This document shows positions 1-6,023 of a DNA stretch of 6,721 nucleotides, one piece after another (the first letter of the stretch is position 1; every line of letters begins with the position of its first letter). Below the pieces are notes generated by a model. The model saw only the letters and a list, made by a program, of their open reading frames with translations, made no database searches and had not been told where the DNA came from. Both the position numbers and the translations under genes were made by a program. The DNA comes from Actinomycetota bacterium (GTDB lineage Bacteria; Actinomycetota; Actinomycetes; S36-B12; UBA5976), in contig SXYE01000045.1 in assembly GCA_005789325.1 (NCBI GenBank), positions 1 through 6,721 of the forward strand. The letters run 5' to 3'.

Positions 1-1
1 C

Positions 2-961
2 ACAGCAAATGACTCAACTCCAACTTTTCAAGTCTTAATTACTCCAACACCAAAAACTTTGCCTGCTTCAGCACGCGCAGGAATGACGGCCACAGTTGAA
101 GTGACCCCAGTTGGTAGTGATCGAATACGTTACACAGATGCAATATTGATTGACGAATTTACTTACGACATCGATACAAACAATAAATCAACGTTAACTA
201 CTCGAAATGGAATAAATCTAGCTTCAGCAGTTACTACACAATCAAATCTTGGAACAAGACAATGGAGCGTAACCGACATAAAGATTACTCCTGGCTCAGT
301 TGTTAAAAAAGGTGAAGTTATTGCAACTCTTAAAAACTTCGATGGCACAGTAAGAAGCGTTAAGGCACCAGTAGATGGAACAATTAGGGAAATTCTTACT
401 GCACCAGGTGCATTAGTAACAACTTCAATTGCCACAATTGGATCCGGTCCTATGTTGGCAGCAATTAAGGTTAGTGAATTTGATATTTCAAATATTGCCC
501 TTGATCAAACAGTTGAGCTAAAACTTGGAAATAGTTCTGAAAGTGATTTAGGCAAAGTAACTCAAATTGGTCAAGTTGCCACCACAGATGCAAATGGAGT
601 TTCCCAATTTAGTGTCTTTACTCAACCAAGTGCACCAGTTTCTACTTGGCGCATTGGCATGAGTGTCACAGCAAAAGTTATTTTACAAAGTAAAAATGCA
701 GCGATTGCTGTTCCTATTCAAGCCTTAATTAAAAAAGGTAATTCCACATTTGTGCAAGTGCTAGAGACTGGAAATAATCCAGTAGATAAAGAAGTTAAAA
801 TCGGAGTAACTGGATCTCAACTAGTAGAGATATTAAGTGGTATTTCTGTGGGCGATGAAATTGTGCTTGGTAAAGAATCTGCTGATAGCAAACTACCAAC
901 CTCAGAAGATCCATTTGCTGAACAAAGAGACAGCAGAAACAACAACAGGCAAAACAACTAA
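2..961 (+). CDS. Periplasmic-adaptor-type (MacA/HlyD-like) efflux subunit, 5'-truncated by the window edge
   Basis: This is the C-terminal 319 residues of an extracytoplasmic adaptor that would couple the downstream ABC ATPase and permease. The frame is open back to base 2, so the TTG at 59 is not a start. Numbering from that TTG codon, residues about 65-125 form a biotinyl-lipoyl-like domain (ITPGSVVKKGEVIATL, then APVDGTIREI and a PGALV turn). Residues about 130-210 look like the adaptor barrel, ending in RIGMSVTAKV, and about 215-270 like a membrane-proximal domain. The segment before it (FQVLITPTPK through RAGMTATVEV) resembles the end of another barrel, suggesting two tandem adaptor units. 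Only a few residues separate the two lipoyl halves, so the second unit has no coiled-coil hairpin. The tail is Asn-rich. The stop codon lies 2 nt before the ATPase start, so the three genes are probably one operon. The family call is good; the exported substrate is unknown. Confidence 0.82.
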   Translation, partial: TANDSTPTFQVLITPTPKTLPASARAGMTATVEVTPVGSDRIRYTDAILIDEFTYDIDTNNKSTLTTRNGINLASAVTTQSNLGTRQWSVTDIKITPGSVVKKGEVIATLKNFDGTVRSVKAPVDGTIREILTAPGALVTTSIATIGSGPMLAAIKVSEFDISNIALDQTVELKLGNSSESDLGKVTQIGQVATTDANGVSQFSVFTQPSAPVSTWRIGMSVTAKVILQSKNAAIAVPIQALIKKGNSTFVQVLETGNNPVDKEVKIGVTGSQLVEILSGISVGDEIVLGKESADSKLPTSEDPFAEQRDSRNNNRQNN

Positions 962-963
962 TA

Positions 964-1653
964 ATGTCAACTGTTGTTGAAATGTTGAATGTTACCAAAA
1001 CTTTTGGTGAAGGATCCTCAATTGTAAAGGCCCTTGATGGGGTTGATATTCGAATTGAAAAAGGCGAATTTGTTGCCATAGTTGGTGCTTCTGGTTCTGG
1101 TAAATCAACCATGATGAATCTGATTGGTTGCTTGGACAGACCAACCACGGGTTTAGTTAAAGTTGCTGGGGAAGATTTATCAAATCTAAATGATAAGAAG
1201 TTAACATCTTTAAGAAATTACGCCATTGGTTTTGTTTTTCAATCCTTTTTTCTTCTGCCCAAAACAGATGCTTTAGATAATGTTGCTACTCCACTTTTCT
1301 ATAGGGGAGTTCCCGCCAAAGAAGCAAGAAAAAAAGCCATGGAAATGTTAAGTAAATTAGGAATGGCTGATCGTTATACCCATCAATCAACAGAGCTAAG
1401 TGGTGGTCAACAACAAAGAGTTGCCATTGCTAGAGCCCTGGTGACACAACCTTCACTGATTTTGGCTGATGAGCCGACAGGTGCTCTTGATTCAACCACT
1501 GGCAAACAAGTCATGGATTTATTTGAGAATCTAAATCGCGAAGGCATCACAATCGTTTTAATTACACACGATTTAGAAATTGCCAAGAGAGCTAAAAGAC
1601 GAATTACTTTGAAAGATGGCAAAATAATAAATGACGAGCGCGGTGCTGCATGA
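964..1653 (+). CDS. MacB/LolD-type ABC transporter ATP-binding protein
   Basis: This 229-residue cytoplasmic ATPase would power the permease encoded next to it. All nucleotide-binding motifs are intact: Walker A GASGSGKST (41-49), Q-loop Gln93 in FVFQSFFLLP, signature LSGGQQQRVAIARAL (145-159), Walker B LILADE (165-170), D-loop ALD (174-176) and switch His202 in ITHD. The length and the LxDRPTxG and DEPTGALDS phrases are typical of the MacB/LolD/FtsE group of small ATPases that pair with FtsX-fold permeases. The start ATG comes 2 nt after the adaptor stop, with only a weak AGG upstream, so translation is probably coupled. Its TGA overlaps the permease ATG as ATGA. The nucleotide-binding role is near certain. 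The substrate (peptide, antibiotic, lipid or other) cannot be read from the sequence, and macrolide specificity should not be assumed. Confidence 0.95.
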   Translation: MSTVVEMLNVTKTFGEGSSIVKALDGVDIRIEKGEFVAIVGASGSGKSTMMNLIGCLDRPTTGLVKVAGEDLSNLNDKKLTSLRNYAIGFVFQSFFLLPKTDALDNVATPLFYRGVPAKEARKKAMEMLSKLGMADRYTHQSTELSGGQQQRVAIARALVTQPSLILADEPTGALDSTTGKQVMDLFENLNREGITIVLITHDLEIAKRAKRRITLKDGKIINDERGAA

Positions 1654-2816
1654 ATATTTTAATAGCGGCACGTCTAGCTTTTTCCAGAATTCTTGCCACA
1701 AAAACACGTTCTGGTTTAACAATGCTGGGAATCATTATTGGTGTTATGTCACTTATTGCTCTTGTCTCAGTTGCTCAAGGAGCTACCTCTGGAATTCAAG
1801 ATCAATTTAAAGGACTTGGTGCAAGAAATCTAAATATTACTGGTACAACTAGTACCTCACTAACAATTGATGATGCAAGAGAAATTGAAAAAGAACCAGG
1901 AATTGAAATAGTTTCTGAGACTGTTTCTGGTCGAGCCACACTTTCTTCTAATCAAGCATCAACGAGAGCTCAAATTGTGGGAGTTGATTCTGATTACAAA
2001 TCAGTAGTTGATCCAGATATTTTTGTGGGATCATTTCTACCTGATGTAGAAACAGCAAGTGATGCTCGTTTAATTGTCTTAAGTACCACTCTTGCTACTG
2101 ATTTAGAACTTGATGCATTCTCAATAGGTTCAACTATTGCAGTTGGTTCAACAGAATTTACAATTGTGGGAATTTTAGATGACGCAGATGGTTTTGGAAC
2201 AAGAGGAACTGCTTATATTCCTCTAGAAACTGCCTTTAAATATGTGGCAGTACCACCATATTTAAGCTCAATTACGGTTCAAACTATTAATGAAGAAATT
2301 GTTCCCGAAGTTACCGCTAATTTGACTGCATTGTTAAAAGCACGTCACAACATCACAGGAGAGCGCGAAGCAGATTTTGTGATCACTGATGCCAGTCAAT
2401 TACTAGATGCAATAGGCACGGTTCAGCAATTTTTATCTCTATTGTTAGGTGGAATTGCTTCCATAAGTTTGGTAGTTGGCGGTATTGGCATCATGAACAT
2501 CATGTTGGTTTCGGTAAGAGAGAGAACCAGAGAAATTGGAATTAGAAGAGCAATTGGTGCTCAACAATCACAAATCCTTACACAATTTTTAATTGAAGCC
2601 ATTGTCTTGTCTCTAGTTGGTGGAATTATTGGTGTGATTATTGGGGAAATTGTTGCCTATTTCTTAGCCCAACTTGGAGAATGGAATTTTGTCTTGAGTC
2701 CGTCGATGATTCTTGCTTCATTGGGTTTTTCCATGTTTGTCGGAGTAGTTTTTGGTGTTTGGCCAGCGCGAACAGCATCGAAATTAAAACCAGTAGAGGC
2801 ATTGCGTTTTGAATAA
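1650..2816 (+). CDS. MacB-like FtsX-domain ABC transporter permease
   Basis: This 388-residue membrane protein has the four-helix MacB layout. TM1 is at about 22-44 (SGLTMLGIIIGVMSLIALVS), followed by an extracytoplasmic MacB-type domain of about 205 residues (45-250). Three C-terminal helices lie at about 261-288, 312-341 and 351-372. The conserved cytoplasmic coupling segment VRERTREIGIRRAIGA is at 289-304, and the family's typical ending (WPARTASKLKPVEALRFE) closes the protein. MacB-fold permeases work as dimers by transmitting ATPase motion to the outer domain and adaptor rather than by forming a classical channel. The start codon overlaps the ATPase stop by 4 nt, which supports a 1:1 complex. 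The gene is complete. The stop codon abuts a strong inverted repeat at 2816-2837. Confidence 0.93.
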   Translation: MNILIAARLAFSRILATKTRSGLTMLGIIIGVMSLIALVSVAQGATSGIQDQFKGLGARNLNITGTTSTSLTIDDAREIEKEPGIEIVSETVSGRATLSSNQASTRAQIVGVDSDYKSVVDPDIFVGSFLPDVETASDARLIVLSTTLATDLELDAFSIGSTIAVGSTEFTIVGILDDADGFGTRGTAYIPLETAFKYVAVPPYLSSITVQTINEEIVPEVTANLTALLKARHNITGEREADFVITDASQLLDAIGTVQQFLSLLLGGIASISLVVGGIGIMNIMLVSVRERTREIGIRRAIGAQQSQILTQFLIEAIVLSLVGGIIGVIIGEIVAYFLAQLGEWNFVLSPSMILASLGFSMFVGVVFGVWPARTASKLKPVEALRFE

Positions 2817-2837
2817 ATCTTGTCATCTGACAAGATT
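2816..2837. promoter_or_regulatory. 22-bp inverted repeat between permease stop and tdk start
   Basis: Two perfect 10-nt arms, AATCTTGTCA and TGACAAGATT, flank the dinucleotide TC. The repeat begins on the last base of the permease stop codon and ends 6 nt before the tdk ATG. As DNA it has the symmetry of a dimeric repressor site; as RNA it could form a 9-bp stem with a 4-nt loop. It has no U-run after it, so it is not a classical intrinsic terminator. It occupies the place where a tdk Shine-Dalgarno would be expected. The symmetry is certain; the function is not known. Confidence 0.5.
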
Positions 2838-2843
2838 GCAATC

Positions 2844-3506
2844 ATGGCTGAGTTAGTTTTCTTTTCTGGAACCATGGACAGTGGTAAATCCACCCTGGCC
2901 CTACAAACTCACCATAACCATTCCAGTGCAGGAAGACGTGGTTTAGTTTTCACTAGAAAAGATAGAGCCGGTGAAGCAACTTTAAGTTCCAGACTGGGTT
3001 TGCAGGCAAGTGCTATTGAGGTAACACCTGAAACAAACTTTTTAAGACTGATGACCCAAGCTTTATCAAAAGGTGAAACTGTTGATTATTTAATTTGTGA
3101 TGAAGCCCAATTTTATGAAGTGGAACAAATTGATCAGTTAGCTCGCGTGGTTGATGATTTTGGAATTGATGTCTTCACTTTTGGTATCACCACAGATTTT
3201 CGTACCGCTTTGTTTCCAGGAGCTCAGCGCTTATTAGAAATCGCTGATCGAATGAATATCTTGCAAGTTGAAGCACTGTGTTGGTGTGGCAAGAAAGCCA
3301 CCCATCAAGCCCGAATCGTAAATGGAGTAATGGTTACCGAAGGTGAACAAGTAGTTGTGGGTGATGCCGGTACTAACGCCAAACCAGATGAAGTAGTTTA
3401 TGAAGTTTTATGCCGCAAGCATCACATGCGTAAAGTGACTTCCAAGAAAGCAAAACAAGAACACATGTCCAAATCTGCCTTACCCTTTGAAGACTCAATC
3501 GGCTAA
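2844..3506 (+). CDS. tdk: Thymidine kinase (type II)
   Basis: A cytosolic enzyme that phosphorylates thymidine to dTMP with ATP in pyrimidine salvage. At 220 residues it fits the bacterial type II family. It shows the P-loop GTMDSGKST (9-17), the DEAQF motif with the probable catalytic Glu87 (86-90), the TDFR segment (117-120), and zinc-site ligands as Cys146-x-Cys148 and Cys190-x-x-His193. The EGEQVVVGD and YEVLCRKHH stretches, which carry the substrate-binding lasso, are intact. The ATG at 2844 is chosen because the family begins MAELVFFSGTMDSGKS. An upstream in-frame TTG at 2820 adds eight unrelated residues and lies inside the inverted repeat. No clear Shine-Dalgarno precedes either start, so translation may be leaderless or depend on readthrough from the permease. 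The gene is unrelated in function to the efflux genes; its position may be incidental. Confidence 0.95.
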   Translation: MAELVFFSGTMDSGKSTLALQTHHNHSSAGRRGLVFTRKDRAGEATLSSRLGLQASAIEVTPETNFLRLMTQALSKGETVDYLICDEAQFYEVEQIDQLARVVDDFGIDVFTFGITTDFRTALFPGAQRLLEIADRMNILQVEALCWCGKKATHQARIVNGVMVTEGEQVVVGDAGTNAKPDEVVYEVLCRKHHMRKVTSKKAKQEHMSKSALPFEDSIG

Positions 3507-3652
3507 TAACTAGTAACAAGTTCTAGTCCTTGAGGTAGTTCACCTACTGTTCACCTTGGTTTCTTTTTTATGCAATCTCTACCCCCGATATTTATTAACT
3601 ACTCAGTGGCAAAGTATCGCTTAAGTAAGTGAACAATTCTGGGAGGAAGTTC
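3507..3652 (+). promoter_or_regulatory. Intergenic leader of the aquaporin-arsC pair with GTTCAC repeats
   Basis: This 146-nt gap is the longest internal non-coding stretch and must hold any promoter of the arsenic pair. The 8-mer GTTCACCT occurs twice as a direct repeat (3538-3545 and 3549-3556), 11 nt apart, or one helical turn. The hexamer recurs inverted as GTGAAC at 3629-3634. Such phased copies suggest a protein-binding site, but no known operator is recognised. A T-rich run (TTTCTTTTTTA, 3561-3570 region) follows the repeats. AT-rich TATTAA at 3593-3598 could be a -10 element, but no matching -35 is seen. A promoter here is likely from gene layout; its exact position is not supported. 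Confidence 0.35.
3641..3647 (+). promoter_or_regulatory. Strong Shine-Dalgarno fixing the aquaporin start
   Basis: GGGAGGA ends 5 nt before the ATG at 3653. It is the best ribosome-binding site in the window. It decides for the ATG over the in-frame GTG at 3629, which would place this site inside the coding region and add eight residues atypical for the family's N-terminus. Confidence 0.85.
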
Positions 3653-4336
3653 ATGGCAAGTAAAAAAGTAAGAGGCTTAGTCTCTGAATATCTAGGTTCT
3701 TTCACCCTAGGTGTGGCAGTCATAGGTTCTGGTCTGATGGCTCAAAGCTTGACCGATGATCGCGCTCTCATGCTTGTCATCAATGTCATTGGAACCGTTT
3801 TTGGTTTAGCTATTGCAATTTCAATTTTTTCTCAAATTGGGCCAGGTCACTTCAATCCAATTGTTTCCCTATGGACTTTTTCTCGCGGCAAAATAACTTT
3901 TGCTGAAACCTTGCAGTTAATACTGTTTCAAATATTGGGCTTCATAACCAGCGTCTCGGTTATTAACTTCAGCTTCGGAGGAGATTCTTTCCAAGAATCA
4001 ACCCAAGCAAGAGCAGGTACAGGCCAACTAATCGGCGAAGTCATTGCTTCAGCTGGTTTGATTTTCGTGCTTAACGCAGTTAACCGCTCAGATGTCAGAG
4101 GTGGACCTCAAGTCTGGTTACCAATCTGGATTGGTGCTGCCATGTTTTTCACACCTTCAACTTCCTTTGCCAACCCAGCTTTAACCCTGGCAAGATCCTT
4201 AACAAATTCGTTCACGGGTATCTCCCCAGATTCTGTGATCGGATTTGTTTTGGCCCAGCTGGTGGGTCTACTAGTCGGCGGATTACTAGTTATGTATGTC
4301 TACCAAATGAAATTCAAGAAGCCTAAAGTTTCGTGA
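3653..4336 (+). CDS. MIP-family aquaporin, AqpS-like metalloid channel
   Basis: A 227-residue membrane channel with about six predicted helices and two half-helix loops. The first signature is altered to Asn68-Pro69-Ile70 (GHFNPIVSL). The second is canonical Asn174-Pro175-Ala176 in SFANPALTLARS. The residue after the second NPA is Leu177, where most aquaporins and GlpF carry the selectivity-filter Arg. The FANPA-x-T-x-AR phrase and the following FTGISPDSVIGFVLAQLVG resemble the AqpS group found in arsenic operons, where the channel replaces an ArsB pump and lets arsenite out. It overlaps arsC by 4 nt (GTGA), so the two are almost certainly co-translated, and this is the main reason for the arsenic role. 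The family is certain. Arsenite as substrate is inference; water, glycerol or another neutral solute remains possible. Confidence 0.85.
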   Translation: MASKKVRGLVSEYLGSFTLGVAVIGSGLMAQSLTDDRALMLVINVIGTVFGLAIAISIFSQIGPGHFNPIVSLWTFSRGKITFAETLQLILFQILGFITSVSVINFSFGGDSFQESTQARAGTGQLIGEVIASAGLIFVLNAVNRSDVRGGPQVWLPIWIGAAMFFTPSTSFANPALTLARSLTNSFTGISPDSVIGFVLAQLVGLLVGGLLVMYVYQMKFKKPKVS

Positions 4337-4743
4337 ATAAAAAAGTAAGTGTGCTCTTTGTTTGCGTGCATAACGCAGGCAGATCACAAATGGCAGCAGC
4401 TTACTTACAGTATTTATCGCACGGAACTATAGAAGTTAGATCTGCTGGCTCAATGCCAGCAGATCAAATTAATCCAGCAGTTGTTGCAGCAATGATGGAA
4501 GAAAATATTGATATTTTAAAAAATAAGCCAAAAATTTTAACAACGCAAGCTGTGCAAGATTCAGATTATGTAATAACAATGGGATGTGGGGATGCATGTC
4601 CTATATTTCCTGGAAAAAAATATTTAGATTGGGAATTAAAAGATCCAGCAGGTCAAGGTATTGCTGCAATTAGACCAATAAGAGATGAAATTAAGCAACT
4701 TGTGTGGGGATTAATCGAAGAAATTAGGGGTCAAGCAAAGTAA
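4333..4743 (+). CDS. arsC: Arsenate reductase, low-molecular-weight phosphatase fold
   Basis: A cytosolic enzyme that reduces arsenate to arsenite, supplying the substrate for the adjacent channel. The 136-residue length matches the family. The phosphatase-type loop is Cys11-V-H-N-A-G-Arg17-Ser18, with catalytic Cys11. Asp104 in the DPAGQ motif is the likely general acid. MGCGDACPIFPGKKYLDW carries Cys85 and Cys89, four residues apart rather than the seven-residue Cys82-Cys89 spacing of the thioredoxin-coupled Bacillus/Staphylococcus enzymes. The CVHNAGRSQM form is that of actinobacterial ArsC proteins, some of which (Corynebacterium ArsC1/ArsC2) use mycothiol and mycoredoxin; the reductant here is inferred. 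The GTG start overlaps the aquaporin stop and has no clear Shine-Dalgarno, pointing to translational coupling. A general protein tyrosine phosphatase is less likely given the MGCGDACP motif. Confidence 0.92.
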   Translation: MNKKVSVLFVCVHNAGRSQMAAAYLQYLSHGTIEVRSAGSMPADQINPAVVAAMMEENIDILKNKPKILTTQAVQDSDYVITMGCGDACPIFPGKKYLDWELKDPAGQGIAAIRPIRDEIKQLVWGLIEEIRGQAK

Positions 4744-4751
4744 TAAAACTG

Positions 4752-4774
4752 TTGGTATAGATTGGTAAATACCA
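4752..4774 (+). promoter_or_regulatory. Stem-loop with repeated TTGGTA ahead of the dehydrogenase gene
   Basis: Arms TGGTAT (4753-4758) and ATACCA (4769-4774) form a perfect 6-bp stem, extendable by G-U pairs, around a 10-nt loop. TTGGTA occurs twice, at 4752-4757 and 4763-4768, 11 nt apart. The stem ends 2 nt before the AGGAGA ribosome site (4777-4782) of the next gene. It could be a regulatory site or weak leader hairpin; a seven-T run at 4786-4792 is too far away for a standard terminator. Confidence 0.3.
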
Positions 4775-4792
4775 GTAGGAGATGATTTTTTT

Positions 4793-6004
4793 ATGAAAGC
4801 GCTCGTTATCGGAGCGGGTGGAGTTGGGCGAGCAATCGCCAATATCGCATCTAGACGCAAATTCTTAACAAGCATGGTTATTGCTGATCGTTCTATTGAA
4901 CGTGCTCAAATGGCAATCAAAAGAATTGATGACGATCGATTCGATGCTGCTGAAGTAAATGCTGCAGAATTAGAAGATATTAGAGAATTAATTAGAGATA
5001 CAAAACCAGATGTTGTTATTAATGCTGTTGATCCAAGATTTGTGATGCCAATATTTTTAGCTTGCGAGATTGAAAATACAAATTACATGGATATGGCAAT
5101 GTCTTTGTCTCGACCACATCCAAAGTATCCTCACACCGAAGTTGGCGTAAAACTTGGCGATGAACAATTTGCTCGAGATTGGAACTGGGCTGAAAGAAAG
5201 ATCTGGGCAGTTGTGGGAATGGGAATTGAGCCAGGGCTAAGTGATGTTTTAGCCAAGTACGCCTCTGATGAGCTTTTTAGCCAAATTGATCAACTAACAG
5301 TGCTTGATGGATCCAATCTGGTTGTAGAAGGAGATTCATTTGCACCGTCTTTCTCAATCTGGACAACCATCGAGGAATGTTTGAACCCTCCCTTGGTTTG
5401 GGAAGATGGAAAAGGTTGGTACACCACCAAGCCGTTTTCTGAACCAGAAATATTTGACTTTCCAGAAGGCATTGGACCTGTGGAATGTGTCAACGTAGAG
5501 CACGAAGAAGTTGTGCTTATCCCTCAAAAGATTGAGGCCAAAAAGGTTAATTTCAAATACGGTTTAGGAAAAGAATTCATTTCAATTCTAAAAACAATTA
5601 ATAAACTTGGTTTAGATAAGAAAGAAAATGTTGATGTTCAAGGGGTTTCAGTTTCACCTAGAGATTTGTTAACAGCGTCTTTGCCTGATCCAGCTACCTT
5701 GGGTGAGCGCATGAAAGGTAAAACCTGTGCAGGTGTTTTAGTTAAAGGTTTAGATAAAGAAGGAAAACCAAAAGCAACATATTTGTATCACGTTGTTGAT
5801 AACGAATGGTCGATGAAAGAATATGGCGATCAAGCAGTGGTTTGGCAAACAGCGTTAAATCCTGTGGTGGCAATGGAATTAATTCACACAGGTAAATGGA
5901 AACCACAAAGTGTTATGGGACCAGAATGGTTTGATCCAAAACCATACCTTGATTTAGTTAATGAATATGGTGCACCTTGGAAAATGAGAGAAGAAAAAAT
6001 TTAA
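4793..6004 (+). CDS. Saccharopine dehydrogenase-family NAD(P)-dependent oxidoreductase
   Basis: A 403-residue cytosolic oxidoreductase. The N-terminal Rossmann fold starts at once with GAGGVG (7-12). Asp32 closes the second strand (VIADRS), which tends to favour NAD(H) over NADP(H), and NAVDPRF (77-83) follows. The second domain carries VGMGIEPGLSDVLAKYASDE (141-160), the family's G-x-x-PG motif, and the protein ends with the SVMGPEWFDP segment (373-382). Length and layout match the ~400-residue group that includes carboxynorspermidine dehydrogenase as well as lysine-forming saccharopine dehydrogenases, so the product could be a lysine-pathway or polyamine-like compound. No decarboxylase or aminotransferase lies nearby to choose between them. 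The ATG at 4793 follows AGGAGA after 10 nt, a slightly long but usable spacing. It may be transcribed with arsC (49-nt gap) or from its own promoter. Confidence 0.85.
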   Translation: MKALVIGAGGVGRAIANIASRRKFLTSMVIADRSIERAQMAIKRIDDDRFDAAEVNAAELEDIRELIRDTKPDVVINAVDPRFVMPIFLACEIENTNYMDMAMSLSRPHPKYPHTEVGVKLGDEQFARDWNWAERKIWAVVGMGIEPGLSDVLAKYASDELFSQIDQLTVLDGSNLVVEGDSFAPSFSIWTTIEECLNPPLVWEDGKGWYTTKPFSEPEIFDFPEGIGPVECVNVEHEEVVLIPQKIEAKKVNFKYGLGKEFISILKTINKLGLDKKENVDVQGVSVSPRDLLTASLPDPATLGERMKGKTCAGVLVKGLDKEGKPKATYLYHVVDNEWSMKEYGDQAVVWQTALNPVVAMELIHTGKWKPQSVMGPEWFDPKPYLDLVNEYGAPWKMREEKI

Positions 6005-6023
6005 TTCTAGAGATTTTCTAGAA
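6005..6023. terminator. Possible shared terminator hairpin at the convergent gene ends
   Basis: TTCTAGA (6005-6011) and TCTAGAA (6017-6023) form a 7-bp stem with a 5-nt loop. It starts directly after the dehydrogenase stop and overlaps the last codons of the DUF305 gene. On the minus strand the stem is followed by TTAAATTTTTT, which suits an intrinsic terminator for DUF305. On the plus strand the tail (GTTCTTTC) is poorer. The stem is AT-rich, so strength is doubtful. Confidence 0.4.

Noticed and set aside
59..61. TTG as the start of the adaptor gene
   Set aside because: The frame stays open back to the window edge and the residues before it continue the barrel-like pattern, so the gene is truncated by the window, not started here.
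163..435. Minus-strand open frame inside the adaptor gene
   Set aside because: No ribosome site, no recognisable motif, and fully covered by a well-supported plus-strand gene. The same holds for minus-strand frames at 795-1148, 1407-1622, 2638-2893 and 5290-5493.
964..2816. Naming the transporter as a macrolide exporter (macB)
   Set aside because: Only the family architecture is visible. The ATPase and permease are separate proteins and nothing in the sequence identifies macrolides as substrate.
2820..2843. TTG start giving an eight-residue longer thymidine kinase
   Set aside because: It lies inside the inverted repeat, has no ribosome site, and thymidine kinases of this group begin at MAELVFFSGTMDSGKS.
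3510..3528. ACTAG/CTAGT inverted repeat after tdk
   Set aside because: The arms are five bases with a nine-base loop, short enough to occur by chance in AT-rich DNA.
3533..3571. Intrinsic terminator for tdk (AGGT/ACCT stem followed by a T-rich run)
   Set aside because: The stem is only 4 bp and the T-run starts about 15 nt after it, so it does not fit the usual hairpin-then-U-tract layout.
3629..3652. GTG start giving a longer aquaporin
   Set aside because: The strong GGGAGGA site 5 nt before the ATG at 3653 would fall inside the coding region.
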